Assembly (NCBI RefSeq): GCF_036203305.1
Contig: NZ_CP108131.1
Coordinates: 7,068,001-7,132,000 of the forward strand
Direction of reading: 5' to 3'
Length of the DNA stretch: 64,000 nucleotides
From: Streptomyces sp. NBC_00190
GTDB lineage: Bacteria > Actinomycetota > Actinomycetes > Streptomycetales > Streptomycetaceae
Shown here: positions 1 to 9,199 of the stretch, piece after piece
Layout: each line of letters opens with the position of its first letter
How positions within the stretch are numbered: position 1 is the stretch's first letter
Notes under the pieces: model-generated
Seen by the model: the letters and a program-made list of their open reading frames with translations, nothing else
Database searches by the model: none
What the model was told of the DNA's origin: nothing
Made by a program: the position numbers and the translations under genes

Positions 1-818
1 GCCGCTTCACCCACGAATCGCGGGTGGCCGCTTCGATCGACCACCCGCACATCGTGCCGATCTTCGAAGCGGGTGAGACCGAAGGCGTCCTGTACATCGC
101 CATGCGCTACGTCCCCGGTCCGGACCTGCGGGTCCTGCTGGACCGGGAGGGGCCGCTCCCCGTTCCGACCGCCCTGCGTATCGCCGCCCAGGTGGCATCG
201 GCACTCGACGCGGCCCATGAGCACGATCTGGTGCACCGCGACGTCAAGCCCGGCAACATCCTGGTCGCCGCGGGAACCGACAGCGAGCACCCCGAGCACG
301 TCTATCTCACGGACTTCGGACTGACGAAGAAGTCGCTGTCGCTGAGCGGGTTCACCACCGCGGGGGAATTCGTCGGCACGCTCGACTACATGGCGCCGGA
401 ACAGATCTCCGGCAGGCCGGTGGACGGCAGGTGCGATCTCTACAGCCTCGCCTGTGTCGTGTACGAAACACTGGCCGGCGGGCCGCCCTTCGAGCGTGAC
501 GGGGACGCTGCGGCTCTGCTGTGGGCGCATCAGTACGACCCGCCGCCGCCCCTGACCGAGAAGCGGCCGGAGATCGAACCCGCCGCCTCCGAGGTCCTGG
601 CGAAGGCCCTGGCGAAGGTCCCCGAGGACCGGTACGGATCCTGCCTGGAATTCGTGGCGGCCCTGCGCGCCGCCACCGGGGGCGGCGTCGGCGAGCGTGC
701 TGATCAGCCGGCCCGGGTGGATCCCCGGCCTCCCGGGGCATCGGAGACCCTCGTACCGCCACCGGAGCCTCCGGCCTGGGCCCTGCCGGTCTTCCGCGGC
801 CCGTCCGGCGGGCCGTAG
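1..818 (+). CDS. Ser/Thr protein kinase, 5'-truncated by the window
   Basis: The reading frame is already open at base 3 (residues RFTHESRVAASIDHPHIVPI), so the true start and the glycine loop lie outside the window. The visible part carries the catalytic loop HRDVKPGNIL, the DFG motif in TDFGLTKKS, an APE motif in MAPEQISGRPVDGRCDLYSL, and a normal C-lobe. This is a Hanks-type (Pkn) kinase that transfers phosphate from ATP to Ser/Thr. About 45 Pro-rich residues follow the kinase domain, with no membrane segment or PASTA repeat, so the visible protein looks cytosolic. It lies just upstream of, and converges on, a small LuxR-type regulator and a SpoIIE phosphatase; a functional link is only inference. 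Kinase identity is secure; the substrate is unknown. Confidence 0.93.
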   Translation, partial: RFTHESRVAASIDHPHIVPIFEAGETEGVLYIAMRYVPGPDLRVLLDREGPLPVPTALRIAAQVASALDAAHEHDLVHRDVKPGNILVAAGTDSEHPEHVYLTDFGLTKKSLSLSGFTTAGEFVGTLDYMAPEQISGRPVDGRCDLYSLACVVYETLAGGPPFERDGDAAALLWAHQYDPPPPLTEKRPEIEPAASEVLAKALAKVPEDRYGSCLEFVAALRAATGGGVGERADQPARVDPRPPGASETLVPPPEPPAWALPVFRGPSGGP

Positions 819-828
819 GGCACCGCGC

Positions 829-1065
829 TCACAGGCCCAGGGAGACGGCCAGCCGGGTCAGTTCCGCCGTGTTGTTGATGCCCAGCTTGGCCCGGATGCG
901 GCGGAGGTAGGCGTCGACCGTGTGCTTGGAGAGCCCCATCTGGCGGGCCGTCTGCAGGTAGGTGCACCCGGCGGCGATGTGGCGCAGTGCCTCCTGCTCG
1001 CGCGGGGCGAGTGAGGGGGTGGGCGCAGGGGGTTCGGTGTGCGGCGTGGCGAGTGCGAGGCTCAC
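829..1065 (-). CDS. Small LuxR-type HTH protein (78 aa)
   Basis: Residues 20-75 form a complete LuxR/GerE helix-turn-helix: LAPREQEALRHIAAGCTYLQ, then the recognition helix region LSKHTVDAYLRRIRAKLGI. There is no receiver or other sensory domain, so it is a free-standing DNA-binding module as in small Streptomyces regulators. The start is GTG at 1065, preceded by a GAGGGA ribosome binding site. The Lys-His-Thr-Val-Asp segment resembles the DNA-contacting helix of the family. It could be regulated by its own level or by dimerisation with another LuxR protein. The target is unknown. Confidence 0.85.
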   Translation of the reverse strand: MSLALATPHTEPPAPTPSLAPREQEALRHIAAGCTYLQTARQMGLSKHTVDAYLRRIRAKLGINNTAELTRLAVSLGL

Positions 1066-1241
1066 GAGATTCCCTCCGACGGGTCGGATCGGTCATCACT
1101 GCTCGCACCCTTGAAAGCAGGGGGGCATGTACCTAAATGTCGGTTTTGCCCTTGTTGAAAAGCTTGGCCGCGCGACTTCATGACCGTGTCCGCCGACTGT
1201 CACAGGCGCGTCACAGGGAACGTCTTCCTGCAACCGGAGCC

Positions 1242-3686
1242 TCAGTACCCGACGAGGGACTGCTCGGCCCAGATGGTCTTGCCGATGGGGGCGTGCCGGG
1301 TGCCCCAGCGCTGGGCGAGCTGGGCGACCAGCAGCAGCCCCCGCCCTCCCTCGTCGAAGATCCGCGCACGCCGCATGTGCGGGGCGGAATTGCTCGCGTC
1401 GGAGACTTCGCAGATCAGGGTGGATTTCTCGTGGATCAGCCGCAGCTGGATGGGCGGCTGGCCGTACCGGATGGCATTGGTGACCAGTTCGCTGACCAGG
1501 AGCTCGGTGACGAACGAGGCCTCTTCGAGCCCCCACGCCGTCAGCTGGTCGCTCGCGTGCCGACGGGCTTGGGCGACGACGGAGGGGTCGGAGGACAGGT
1601 CCAGGACGACGACCCGGTCGGAATGGAGGGCCCGCGTCCGGGCGACGAGGAGGGCGACGTCGTCGTCGGGAGGGTGGCTCAGCAGAGCTGTCAGCACACG
1701 GTCGCAGACCGTCTCCAGCGTGGAGGCGGGCTGGCTGAGGGCTACGAACATGCTGTCCAGGGCGTCGTCGATGTCGTGGTCGCGGAGTTGGAGCAGGCCA
1801 TCGGTGTACAGGGCGAGGACGCTGCCCTCGGGAAGCTCGACGTCGACGGTCTCGAAGGGCAGGCCCCCCAGGCCCAGCGGCGGGCCTGCCGGGACGTCGA
1901 GGAGGTAGACGGAACCTTCCGGGGAGACCACGGCGGGCGGGGGGTGGCCGGCCCGGGCGACGGTGCAGCGGCGGGTGACCGGGTCGTAGACCACGTACAG
2001 GCAGGTGGTGCCGATGCCCAAGGCGGCGGCTTCCCCGGCTGCTTCCTGGTCCGCCTCGTCGGCGGAGAGGTGGATGACGAGGTCGTCGAGGTGGGTGAGC
2101 AGCTCGTCGGGCGGCAGGTCGACGTCGGCCAGGGTACGGACCGCGGTGCGCAGCCGGCCCATGGTGGCGGCGGCACGGATGCCGTGGCCGACGACATCGC
2201 CCACGACCAGGGCCACCCGCGCGCCGGACAGCGGGATCACGTCGAACCAGTCGCCGCCCACGCCGGCCTGGCCACCGGCGGGCAGGTAGCGGGAGGCGAT
2301 CTCGAGTGCCGCATGATCGGGCAGCGTCTGCGGGAGCAGGCTGCGCTGCAGCGTCATGGTGTTGGTGTGCTCCCGGTTGTACCGGTACGCGGTGTGCATG
2401 CCGCCGGCGGCTCTGGTGGCGATCTCCTCGGCCAGCCGCAGGTCCTCCGGCTGGAAGGGCTCCGGGCGCTCGTGACGGCCGAAGACGGCCAGGCCGAGAG
2501 TGGCACCCCCGGCACGCAGCGGCACCACGACGATCGAGTGGGTGCCGTTCTCGCCGATCCAGGCAGCCCCGGGGTCCTCGCTCAGCCACCGGGCGACGGC
2601 CGCGTCGGCCGTCCCGTACACGGCGCCACGGCCTGCGGCCAGACACTCGGCGGGAGGCGACAGCGGCGGATAGACAACCGTCCCTCCGACCGGGACCGGG
2701 GATTCCGCGCCTCCCACGAGGACCGGCCGCACAGCGGTACGGCGCACGGTTACCGGACCGGCCACCGGACCGGATGACGGCGCGTCGCCGCGCGGGGGAG
2801 GTTCCAGCAGGTCCACGACCGCGAAGTCGGCGAGCCGGGGGACGGCGGCGTCCGCCAGCTCCTGCGCGGTGCGGGCGCTGTCGATGGTGGTGCCGATGGC
2901 GCCGACGGCGCCGACGGCGTCCGGCAGGAGCATCTGCTGCCGGTCGACCTCGATCCCGGTCCTGTCGTGCGCGGCCAGGCACACGGCGCGTACCCGGCCG
3001 TCCGGGTCCCGCAAAGGGGCCAGCGACGTCGTCCAGCTGCGCTCCGCGCCCGCACCCGTGGGGCGGACGAAGGCGTCCACGGACTGGGGCTCACCGGTCT
3101 CCAGCACCAGGCGCATCTTCCGTTCGGTCTCGTCGCTGGTGGGATCCGGCGCGATCTCCGGCAGGCGCAGCCCGCGCATCCCGGCCTCGGTGAGGGACAG
3201 CGTGCGCTCCACGCCAGCATTCGCCCGCACCAGCCGCAGGTCCTCGTCGAAGACCGCCAGGAAGCAGGGGGACTGGGTGAACGCCCACTCGTTCAGCGGA
3301 TCCTCCCAGGACGTGCGGGACTCCCCACCGGTCACGGCGGACACCACGAACCACTTGGCGCTCCCGCCGGTGGACGTCCAGCGGTGCGCGAGCAGTCCCA
3401 GTTCCAGCCGACGTCCGTCCCGGTGCCGCAGCGCCACGGTCCCGCTCCACCGTTGCTGCTCGGGCGGGATCCGCCGCGCCGTATCGCCGACGTCATCGGC
3501 GAGCAGCTGGGCGGCGGACAGCCCCACGACCTCGGAGGGTACGTAGCCGAGCAGTCGACGGGCTTCCTCGCTCCACTCGGTCACGACACCCTGCTCGCTG
3601 ATGGTGGCCGTGGCCGTGTACGCCGACCCGTGGGAGGCGCTCGACTGCGCCGGCCGCTCACCAGGAGAGGTGGGAAGTCGCTCCAT
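1242..3686 (-). CDS. PAS-PAS-GAF-SpoIIE phosphatase with C-terminal HATPase
   Basis: This 814-aa protein has a PAS domain (about residues 25-120, with TISEQGVVTEWSEEARRLLG), a second PAS (about 130-245), a GAF domain (about 265-420), a PP2C-type SpoIIE phosphatase (about 445-660) and a Ser-kinase-like HATPase (about 680-810). Metal-binding motifs are intact: VGGDWFDVI, GDVVGHGI, YTDGLL and PDDDVALL. The ATPase N-box ELLVSELVTNAIRYG and the G-box DEGGRGLLLVAQLA are present. Proteins of this build act in partner-switching pathways on anti-sigma or anti-anti-sigma proteins; the partner is not encoded nearby. Its first bases overlap the 3' end of the upstream phosphopantetheinyl transferase frame by 29 nt. 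It has no membrane segment, so it probably senses a cytosolic ligand. Confidence 0.9.
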   Translation of the reverse strand: MERLPTSPGERPAQSSASHGSAYTATATISEQGVVTEWSEEARRLLGYVPSEVVGLSAAQLLADDVGDTARRIPPEQQRWSGTVALRHRDGRRLELGLLAHRWTSTGGSAKWFVVSAVTGGESRTSWEDPLNEWAFTQSPCFLAVFDEDLRLVRANAGVERTLSLTEAGMRGLRLPEIAPDPTSDETERKMRLVLETGEPQSVDAFVRPTGAGAERSWTTSLAPLRDPDGRVRAVCLAAHDRTGIEVDRQQMLLPDAVGAVGAIGTTIDSARTAQELADAAVPRLADFAVVDLLEPPPRGDAPSSGPVAGPVTVRRTAVRPVLVGGAESPVPVGGTVVYPPLSPPAECLAAGRGAVYGTADAAVARWLSEDPGAAWIGENGTHSIVVVPLRAGGATLGLAVFGRHERPEPFQPEDLRLAEEIATRAAGGMHTAYRYNREHTNTMTLQRSLLPQTLPDHAALEIASRYLPAGGQAGVGGDWFDVIPLSGARVALVVGDVVGHGIRAAATMGRLRTAVRTLADVDLPPDELLTHLDDLVIHLSADEADQEAAGEAAALGIGTTCLYVVYDPVTRRCTVARAGHPPPAVVSPEGSVYLLDVPAGPPLGLGGLPFETVDVELPEGSVLALYTDGLLQLRDHDIDDALDSMFVALSQPASTLETVCDRVLTALLSHPPDDDVALLVARTRALHSDRVVVLDLSSDPSVVAQARRHASDQLTAWGLEEASFVTELLVSELVTNAIRYGQPPIQLRLIHEKSTLICEVSDASNSAPHMRRARIFDEGGRGLLLVAQLAQRWGTRHAPIGKTIWAEQSLVGY

Positions 3687-4506
3687 CGCCGCTCATCTCG
3701 CCCTCGCTAGTTCCTTGCCCGCTGTCCCACGGGAACCTGTACGGCCAGGGGCTCCACTGACAAGCATGATCCGGCGGGGCAAGGAGCACCAACGCAGTCC
3801 GGTCACGGGGCGCACAGCCGGCCGGACCCGAGGAGGAGGCTGCCGGGACGCCCGGTGGCGTGGCCGGATGCGCCAGGACGAGGGCGAGGACCGTGTCCCC
3901 CGCCCGCCACACCATCGCGCGGCGCCGGCCGCTGAGTGCGGGCGGCCGAAGGCCGAGGATCACGATGCGGCGCGGAGCGGCGCTGAAGATGCCGGTCCGG
4001 TCGGCCTTGACCGCGGCTTCCTTCAGGGCCCAGGCACCGGCCATGGCCTCGGGCCGGTCCGTGCCGATGAGGGAGAGCTCCTCGGGGGACAGGACGCGGT
4101 CCGCGACGCGGCGTACCGCGGCGGCCGAGCCGGTCTCGCACAGGTCCACACCGGCCGGTTCCGGTGCGAGGGCCGCGGCGACATGGCGGGCGGTGTGGCT
4201 GACGGAGACGTGCAGGGCGGGCATCGGGCTGCCGCCGACGACGACGTACGGGCTGCCGTCGGCACGCGGAAGGACCTCGACTTCGTTCCCCGGCGCTCCG
4301 ACGACCTCGCCGACCAGGCGCTTGGCGAGCAGGCGGCCGGCCAGCCACTCGGCCTGCCGCCAGGCCGGCAGCGCGCGGACCACGCGCTGTTCGGCCCGCG
4401 TGAGAGGCGGTGCCCCGTGGAGGTCCGCGCGCCGGGCCACCACGAGGCCGGCTCCGCCCCATCGGTGGATCCGACCCGGCGCGATCGACCGGAATGTGGT
4501 GGGCAT
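3658..4506 (-). CDS. 4'-phosphopantetheinyl transferase (Sfp/AcpT superfamily)
   Basis: It converts apo carrier proteins to holo form by attaching 4'-phosphopantetheine from CoA. The diagnostic motifs are present: VSVSHTARHVAAALAPEPAG with VDLCE (magnesium-binding Asp/Glu pair) and WALKEAAVKA. The start is the ATG at 4506 (MPTTFRSIAPGRIH), 11 nt after the PKS stop codon, which suggests translational coupling and service to the PKS carrier domain. The length is 282 aa. The recognisable domain ends near residue 220, and the last 60 or so residues are Pro/Ser/Trp-rich without family resemblance, so the 3' end may be a run-on frame. Confidence 0.88.
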   Translation of the reverse strand: MPTTFRSIAPGRIHRWGGAGLVVARRADLHGAPPLTRAEQRVVRALPAWRQAEWLAGRLLAKRLVGEVVGAPGNEVEVLPRADGSPYVVVGGSPMPALHVSVSHTARHVAAALAPEPAGVDLCETGSAAAVRRVADRVLSPEELSLIGTDRPEAMAGAWALKEAAVKADRTGIFSAAPRRIVILGLRPPALSGRRRAMVWRAGDTVLALVLAHPATPPGVPAASSSGPAGCAPRDRTALVLLAPPDHACQWSPWPYRFPWDSGQGTSEGEMSGDGATSHLSW

Positions 4507-4517
4507 GGCGGCGGGGG

Positions 4518-7500
4518 TCAGGCGACGGCGGCCGTGGCCGGCTGCCGCAGTTCGTGCTCCAGCGCGGTCACCGCCTGACGGATCTGGTCGGGCGTGTGGT
4601 CGCAGGTGACGAAGAAGCGCAGCCGGGCCAGCTCCTCCGGTACGGCCGGGTAGAGGATGGGGTTGACGCTGATGCCCTGCTGGAACAGGGCCTCCGCCAG
4701 CCGGAGGGTCCGCAGCGAGTCCCCGACGATGCACGGGACGATCGGCGTGTCGTGACTGTCGCCGATGTCGATGTCCGCGTCCCGCGCGAGGCGGACGAAC
4801 AGTGCGGCGTTCTCCGAAAGACGGGCCACGCGCTGCGGCTCGGCCCGCAGCAGCCGCAGGGCGGCCAGCGATGCGGCCGTGTCGGCCGGGGTCATGCCGG
4901 CGCTGTAGACGAAGCCCGGAACGGTGTAGCGCAGGTACTGGACGACCGAGCGCGTCCCGGCGACGTAGCCACCGCAGCTCGCCAGCGCCTTGGACAGGGT
5001 GCCCGACCACAGGTCGACGGCTGCCCGGTCGACGCCGAAGTGCTCGCCGATTCCGCGCCCCGTCGCGCCGATGGTTCCGATGCTGTGCGCCTCGTCGATC
5101 ATCAGCAGCGCGCCGTGCCGGCGCTTGACCTCTACGAGGGCGGGCAGATCGGCGATCCCGCCGTCCATGCTGTACACGCCTTCGATGACGACGAGCACGC
5201 GCCGGTACTGGTGGCGGACCTGCCCGAGGACGGCGTCGAGGGCGGCCGCGTCGTTGTGGGGGAACGGCCGCCGGGTCGCGCCGGAGAGCTTGCAGCCTTG
5301 CAGGATGCTGTCGTGGGCGAGGGAGTCGTGGATGACGAGGTCCCCCACTCCGACGAGGTGCCCGATCACGCTGACGTTGGTGGCGTGCCCGTTGGTCAGA
5401 GTGATCGCGTCTTCGCATCCGAGCAGGGCGGCGAGTTCCGTCTCCAGTTCCAGGTGGAGCGGACGGCTGCCGGACAGCAGCCGGCTGGCGGACACCGAGG
5501 TGCCGCAGCGTTCGATCGCCTCCTTGGCGGCCTCGCTCACCCGGGGGTGCGTGGCCATGCCCAGGTAGTTGTAGCTGGAGAAGGAGAGCAGCTCCCGGCC
5601 GTCGATGACCGTCTTGTCCGTCATGCCGCCCTCGTGGACGAGGAAGTACGGATTGGGCAGCCCCGTCCGGGCGAACGCGGCGATGCGCTCGTCGTGGGCG
5701 GTGACCTCCGGGAAGCGGTCGATCCGCGTGTGCTCCTCGGGGAGCGGGGCGGTGGCGGTGGCGGAGGCGTCGGGCGCGGACCGGTCCGTGGGCGGGTCGG
5801 CGGGCGGCGCCGGCGGGGCTTCGCCGCCGTGCACGGCGCGCTGGCCGGGGAACGCCGCCGGTGCCGTGCCCGCGCAGTCGCTCGCGATCATCGCGGCGAT
5901 GCTCCCGACGGTCGGCCGGTCAGCGGCCCTTTCGTCGAACGTCCACCGCGGCCACTGCCGCGTGAGGGAGGTGAACAGGTCGGTCAGCATCAGCGAGTCG
6001 AAACCGAGATCGTCGATCAGCAGCTGGTCGTCGCGCAGGTGACTCACGGGAAACGCGCTGATCCGGGCTACCCGCGCGAGCACCGTGTCGGTGACCTCGT
6101 CCGTGACCCCGTCCGTGACCTGGTCCGTGACCTCGTCGATGCCCCCGGTCGGCGAAAGCGCCTCGGCGGCCGGGGCCGGGGCCGGAGGAGCGGGCGGGCC
6201 GACGTCGGCGGCAGGCTGTGCGGTGAGCGCCCTGCCGAGGTGGGTGAGCAGGCTGACCTGCTGCTGAACCAGCTGGAGCAGTTCGCTCATGGCGTCGTTC
6301 ACCGGGTCGGCCGTCCGTTCGTTCGTCGGGTGGTCCATCGGGGTCTCCTGATGCGGTACGGGCTGGGGCTGGGGCGGGAGGTCGGCGGCGGGGGCGTCCT
6401 GCTTCGCGGGGCGCCCGGCCCGCACCCAGTAGGACTGGGCGTCGAGCCTCGCCACCGGCAGGTCGATCAGACGTCGGTCTTCCTCGGGAACCAGAGCGCG
6501 CGGGTCGACCGGGGCGCCCAGGACCGCGAGCCGTGCGAGCGCGCGGACGAAACCGTGTCCGTCGTCCGGCGCCACCCCCGCGGCGGCGACGACGTGGACG
6601 TCGTCGTGACCGGCGAGGTTGCGGCGGACCGAGGTGAGGAGCGAGTTGCCGCCGGTCACCTGGAGGAAGACGCGGGCCCCCTCGTCGTAGGCGGTACGGA
6701 CGGCACCGTCGAAGTGGACCGGCGTGGACGCGTGACGGGCCCACAGCCGGCGAAGCCGTTCGGGGTCGGTGCAGACCGCCGCGTTCACGGACGAGACGAA
6801 CGGCAGGACGGGGCTGCGGACGGGGAGGTCGGCGAGGTCCGCGCGCATGGCTTCGTCGGCGGAGGCCAGGCGCGGCGAGTGGAAGGCGTTCGACACCTCC
6901 AGCGCCACCGTGACGATCCCGGCCTCGGCGCAGGCCTGCCGCATGGCGGCGAGTCCTCGCGGCGTGCCGCTCACCACGACCTGGCGCGGCTGGTTGAAGC
7001 AGGCGAGCCACACGTCGTCGATGCCGTTGCTGAGCCTGCGGCAGGTCTCCTTGTCGCTCTGTACGGCGAGCATCCCGCCCCGCAGGCCCGTCTCGGCCTG
7101 CCGGAGGGCCGCGCCCCGGTGGACGAGCAGCCGGACGGTGTCCTCGGCGGTGAGCGCTCCGGCCGCCGCGGCCGCGGCGAACTCTCCGAGACTGTGGCCG
7201 AGGGCGAGGTCGGCGGTGACTCCGCAGTCGGCGAGGAGACGGGTGGCGGCCAGCTGGACGGTACCGAGCAGGGGCTGGCACACATCGGTGGCGGCGAGCC
7301 GCTCCCTCAGCTCCTCGGCGTCGCCGCGGGTGGTCGCGGCCTCGCCGTACAGCAGATCGGTGAGGTCGAAGCCGGCCTCCCGCCGGGCCACGGCGCCCAG
7401 GGCGTCGACGGTTGCCCGGAAGCCGGTGGACCTCTCGTACAGGTCCCGCATCATGCCCGGCCGCTGACTGCCCTGACCGGGGAAGAGGAAGGCGATGCGG

Positions 7501-9199
7501 CGCTGCGCGGCCGGCAGGGGGGCGTCGGCGGCGAAGGCGCCGTCACCGAGATCGCCCCTGGCACCGTCGGCGAGCTGTCGGCGGGCGCGGCGCAGCCGCT
7601 GGATGAACTCGTCGGTGCCGGTGGCCACGATCGCGAGCCGGGTCGTCAGCGGCACGCGCGCGCCCAGCGTATGGGCCAGTGCCGCGAGCGGCGGGCGGGG
7701 TGCGACGTCCACGGTGTCGAGTACGTCGCCCATGTACCGGTCCAGCAGCTCGGGGTTGCCGGCGGAGAGCAGGACGAGCTGAGGCCCGGCGCCCTGGGGG
7801 CGTACCGGGATGCCGGCGGGGGCCGGGGCGGCGGGCCGCTCCTCCAGAACCACGTGGACGTTCGTGCCGCCGAACCCGAACGAGCTGACGGCGGCACGCC
7901 GCGGGGCGCTCCCGCTCGGCCAGGGCCGCGCGGTGTCGGCGAACCGCAGGCCCGCGGCGCAGACGCCCAGGTCCGCATGCGGGGTCGTTTCCGGCTGCGG
8001 CACGATCGTGTCGTGGTGGACGACCAGGGCCGTCTTGATCAGTCCCGCGATGCCCGCCGCGGACAGGGAGTGCCCGATGAGGGCCTTGCCGGCGGCGAGG
8101 TAGCACAGAGAGGGGTCGTCGTCGGGGTACTCGGTGCGCAGTCGGCGCAGCGCCTCCACCTCGGCGCGGTCGCCGACGGTGGTGCCGGTGCCGTGGGCCT
8201 CCAGGAAGGCCACGGAGGAAGGGGCGACACCGGCGTCGTCGTACGCGCGGCGCATGGCGCGCAGCTGGCCTTCGGGAGTGGGTGCCAGCGGTCCGGGAGA
8301 CGCGCCGTCGTTGGCCGAGCCGATGCCCTTGATCACCGCGTAGACGCGGTCGCCGTCGGCGAGTGCGTCGGCGAGCGGCCGTATGACGACGGCACCGGCG
8401 CCTTCGCCGAGGACGAAGCCGTCGGCCCCTTCGTCGAACGGACGGCACACCCCGGTGGCGGACAGCGCGCGGAGCCTGGAGAAGCCGACCAGGCTGTCGG
8501 GGGTGAGGTTGAGGTACACGCCGCCCACGACGGCGATCCGGCAGGTGCCTTGGCGCAACTGTGCGATCGCCTGGTCGAGGGCGACCAGGGAGCCGGAACA
8601 GGCGGCGTCGACGGCGAAGCTGGGGCCGCCGAGGTCGAACTGGCGGCTGACGGTGCCGGACGCCATGTTGAGGAGGCTCCCGGGCAGGCTGAAGGCATGG
8701 AGGGGGCCGAACCGCTCCGCCTGCTCCTTGACGGCGTCCAGGCTGCCGGGGTGGTCCGCCGCCTGCGACTCCTCGGCCAGGGCCATGGCCCGGAGGGGGG
8801 CCGCCATGAGGTCCTTGTAGTCGGACACCGAAATCCCGAGGAAGACCCGGTGTTCTCCCGGTCGAAGTCGCCGCGGCCCAGCCCCGCGTCGTCGAGGGCC
8901 TCGCGGGCGACATCGAGCATCAGCCGGTGCTGCGGGTCCATGGCCTGGGCGCGGGAGGGCGGCACCCCGTAGTGCACGGCGTCGAAGCGGTCCACGTCGT
9001 CCAGGAAGGCGACCTGGTCGGTGTACGAGGCATGGGGGGCCGACGTGTTGCCGGGCTCGTGGAAGGGCTCGTGGTTCCAGCGTGCCGCCGGGACGGAGGA
9101 GAACTGCCGTTCTCCGCTCAGCAGGAGGTTCCAGTAGGCGCGGATGTCGGGGGCGCCGGGGAAGCGGCAGCCGAGTCCGGTGATGGCGATGTCGGTCAT
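4518..9199 (-). CDS. One-module type I PKS fused to alpha-oxoamine synthase (KS-AT-ACP-AOS), frameshifted
   Basis: After correcting one base this is a 1560-aa synthase. The ketosynthase (about 1-430) has MTDIAITGLGCRFPGAPD, the nucleophile in VDAACSGS (about C201), EAHGTGT and IGHSLSAAG. The acyltransferase (about 530-840) has FLFPGQGSQRPGM, GHSLGEFAAA and NAFHSP; the AFH motif points to malonyl-CoA. The carrier domain (about 925-1000) has LGFDSLM. The C-terminal PLP enzyme (about 1090-1550) is of the AONS/KBL/SPT class, with DEAHSIGTIGATG and PLP lysine in SGTLSKALAS. Known AOS domains release an acyl-thioester by decarboxylative condensation with an amino acid, giving an alpha-amino ketone. 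The KS is split: residues 1-117 lie in one frame and the rest in another, joined at C bases 8846-8848, where one extra G on the coding strand restores the family sequence. Its start codon overlaps the exporter stop (ATGA). Product unknown. Confidence 0.85.

Noticed and set aside
1137..2777. A 546-codon plus-strand frame opposite the first SpoIIE phosphatase
   Set aside because: Gly/Asp/Val-rich shadow without motifs, antisense to a clear multidomain protein.
8846..8848. Programmed frameshifting in the PKS
   Set aside because: No slippery heptamer or downstream pseudoknot signal, and the shift falls inside the ketosynthase fold, where no product would be useful.
4410..8972. A 1520-codon open frame on the plus strand opposite the PKS
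   Set aside because: It is a high-GC shadow frame: low-complexity Gly/Arg/Val content and no motifs, while the minus strand encodes clear KS, AT, ACP and AOS motifs.
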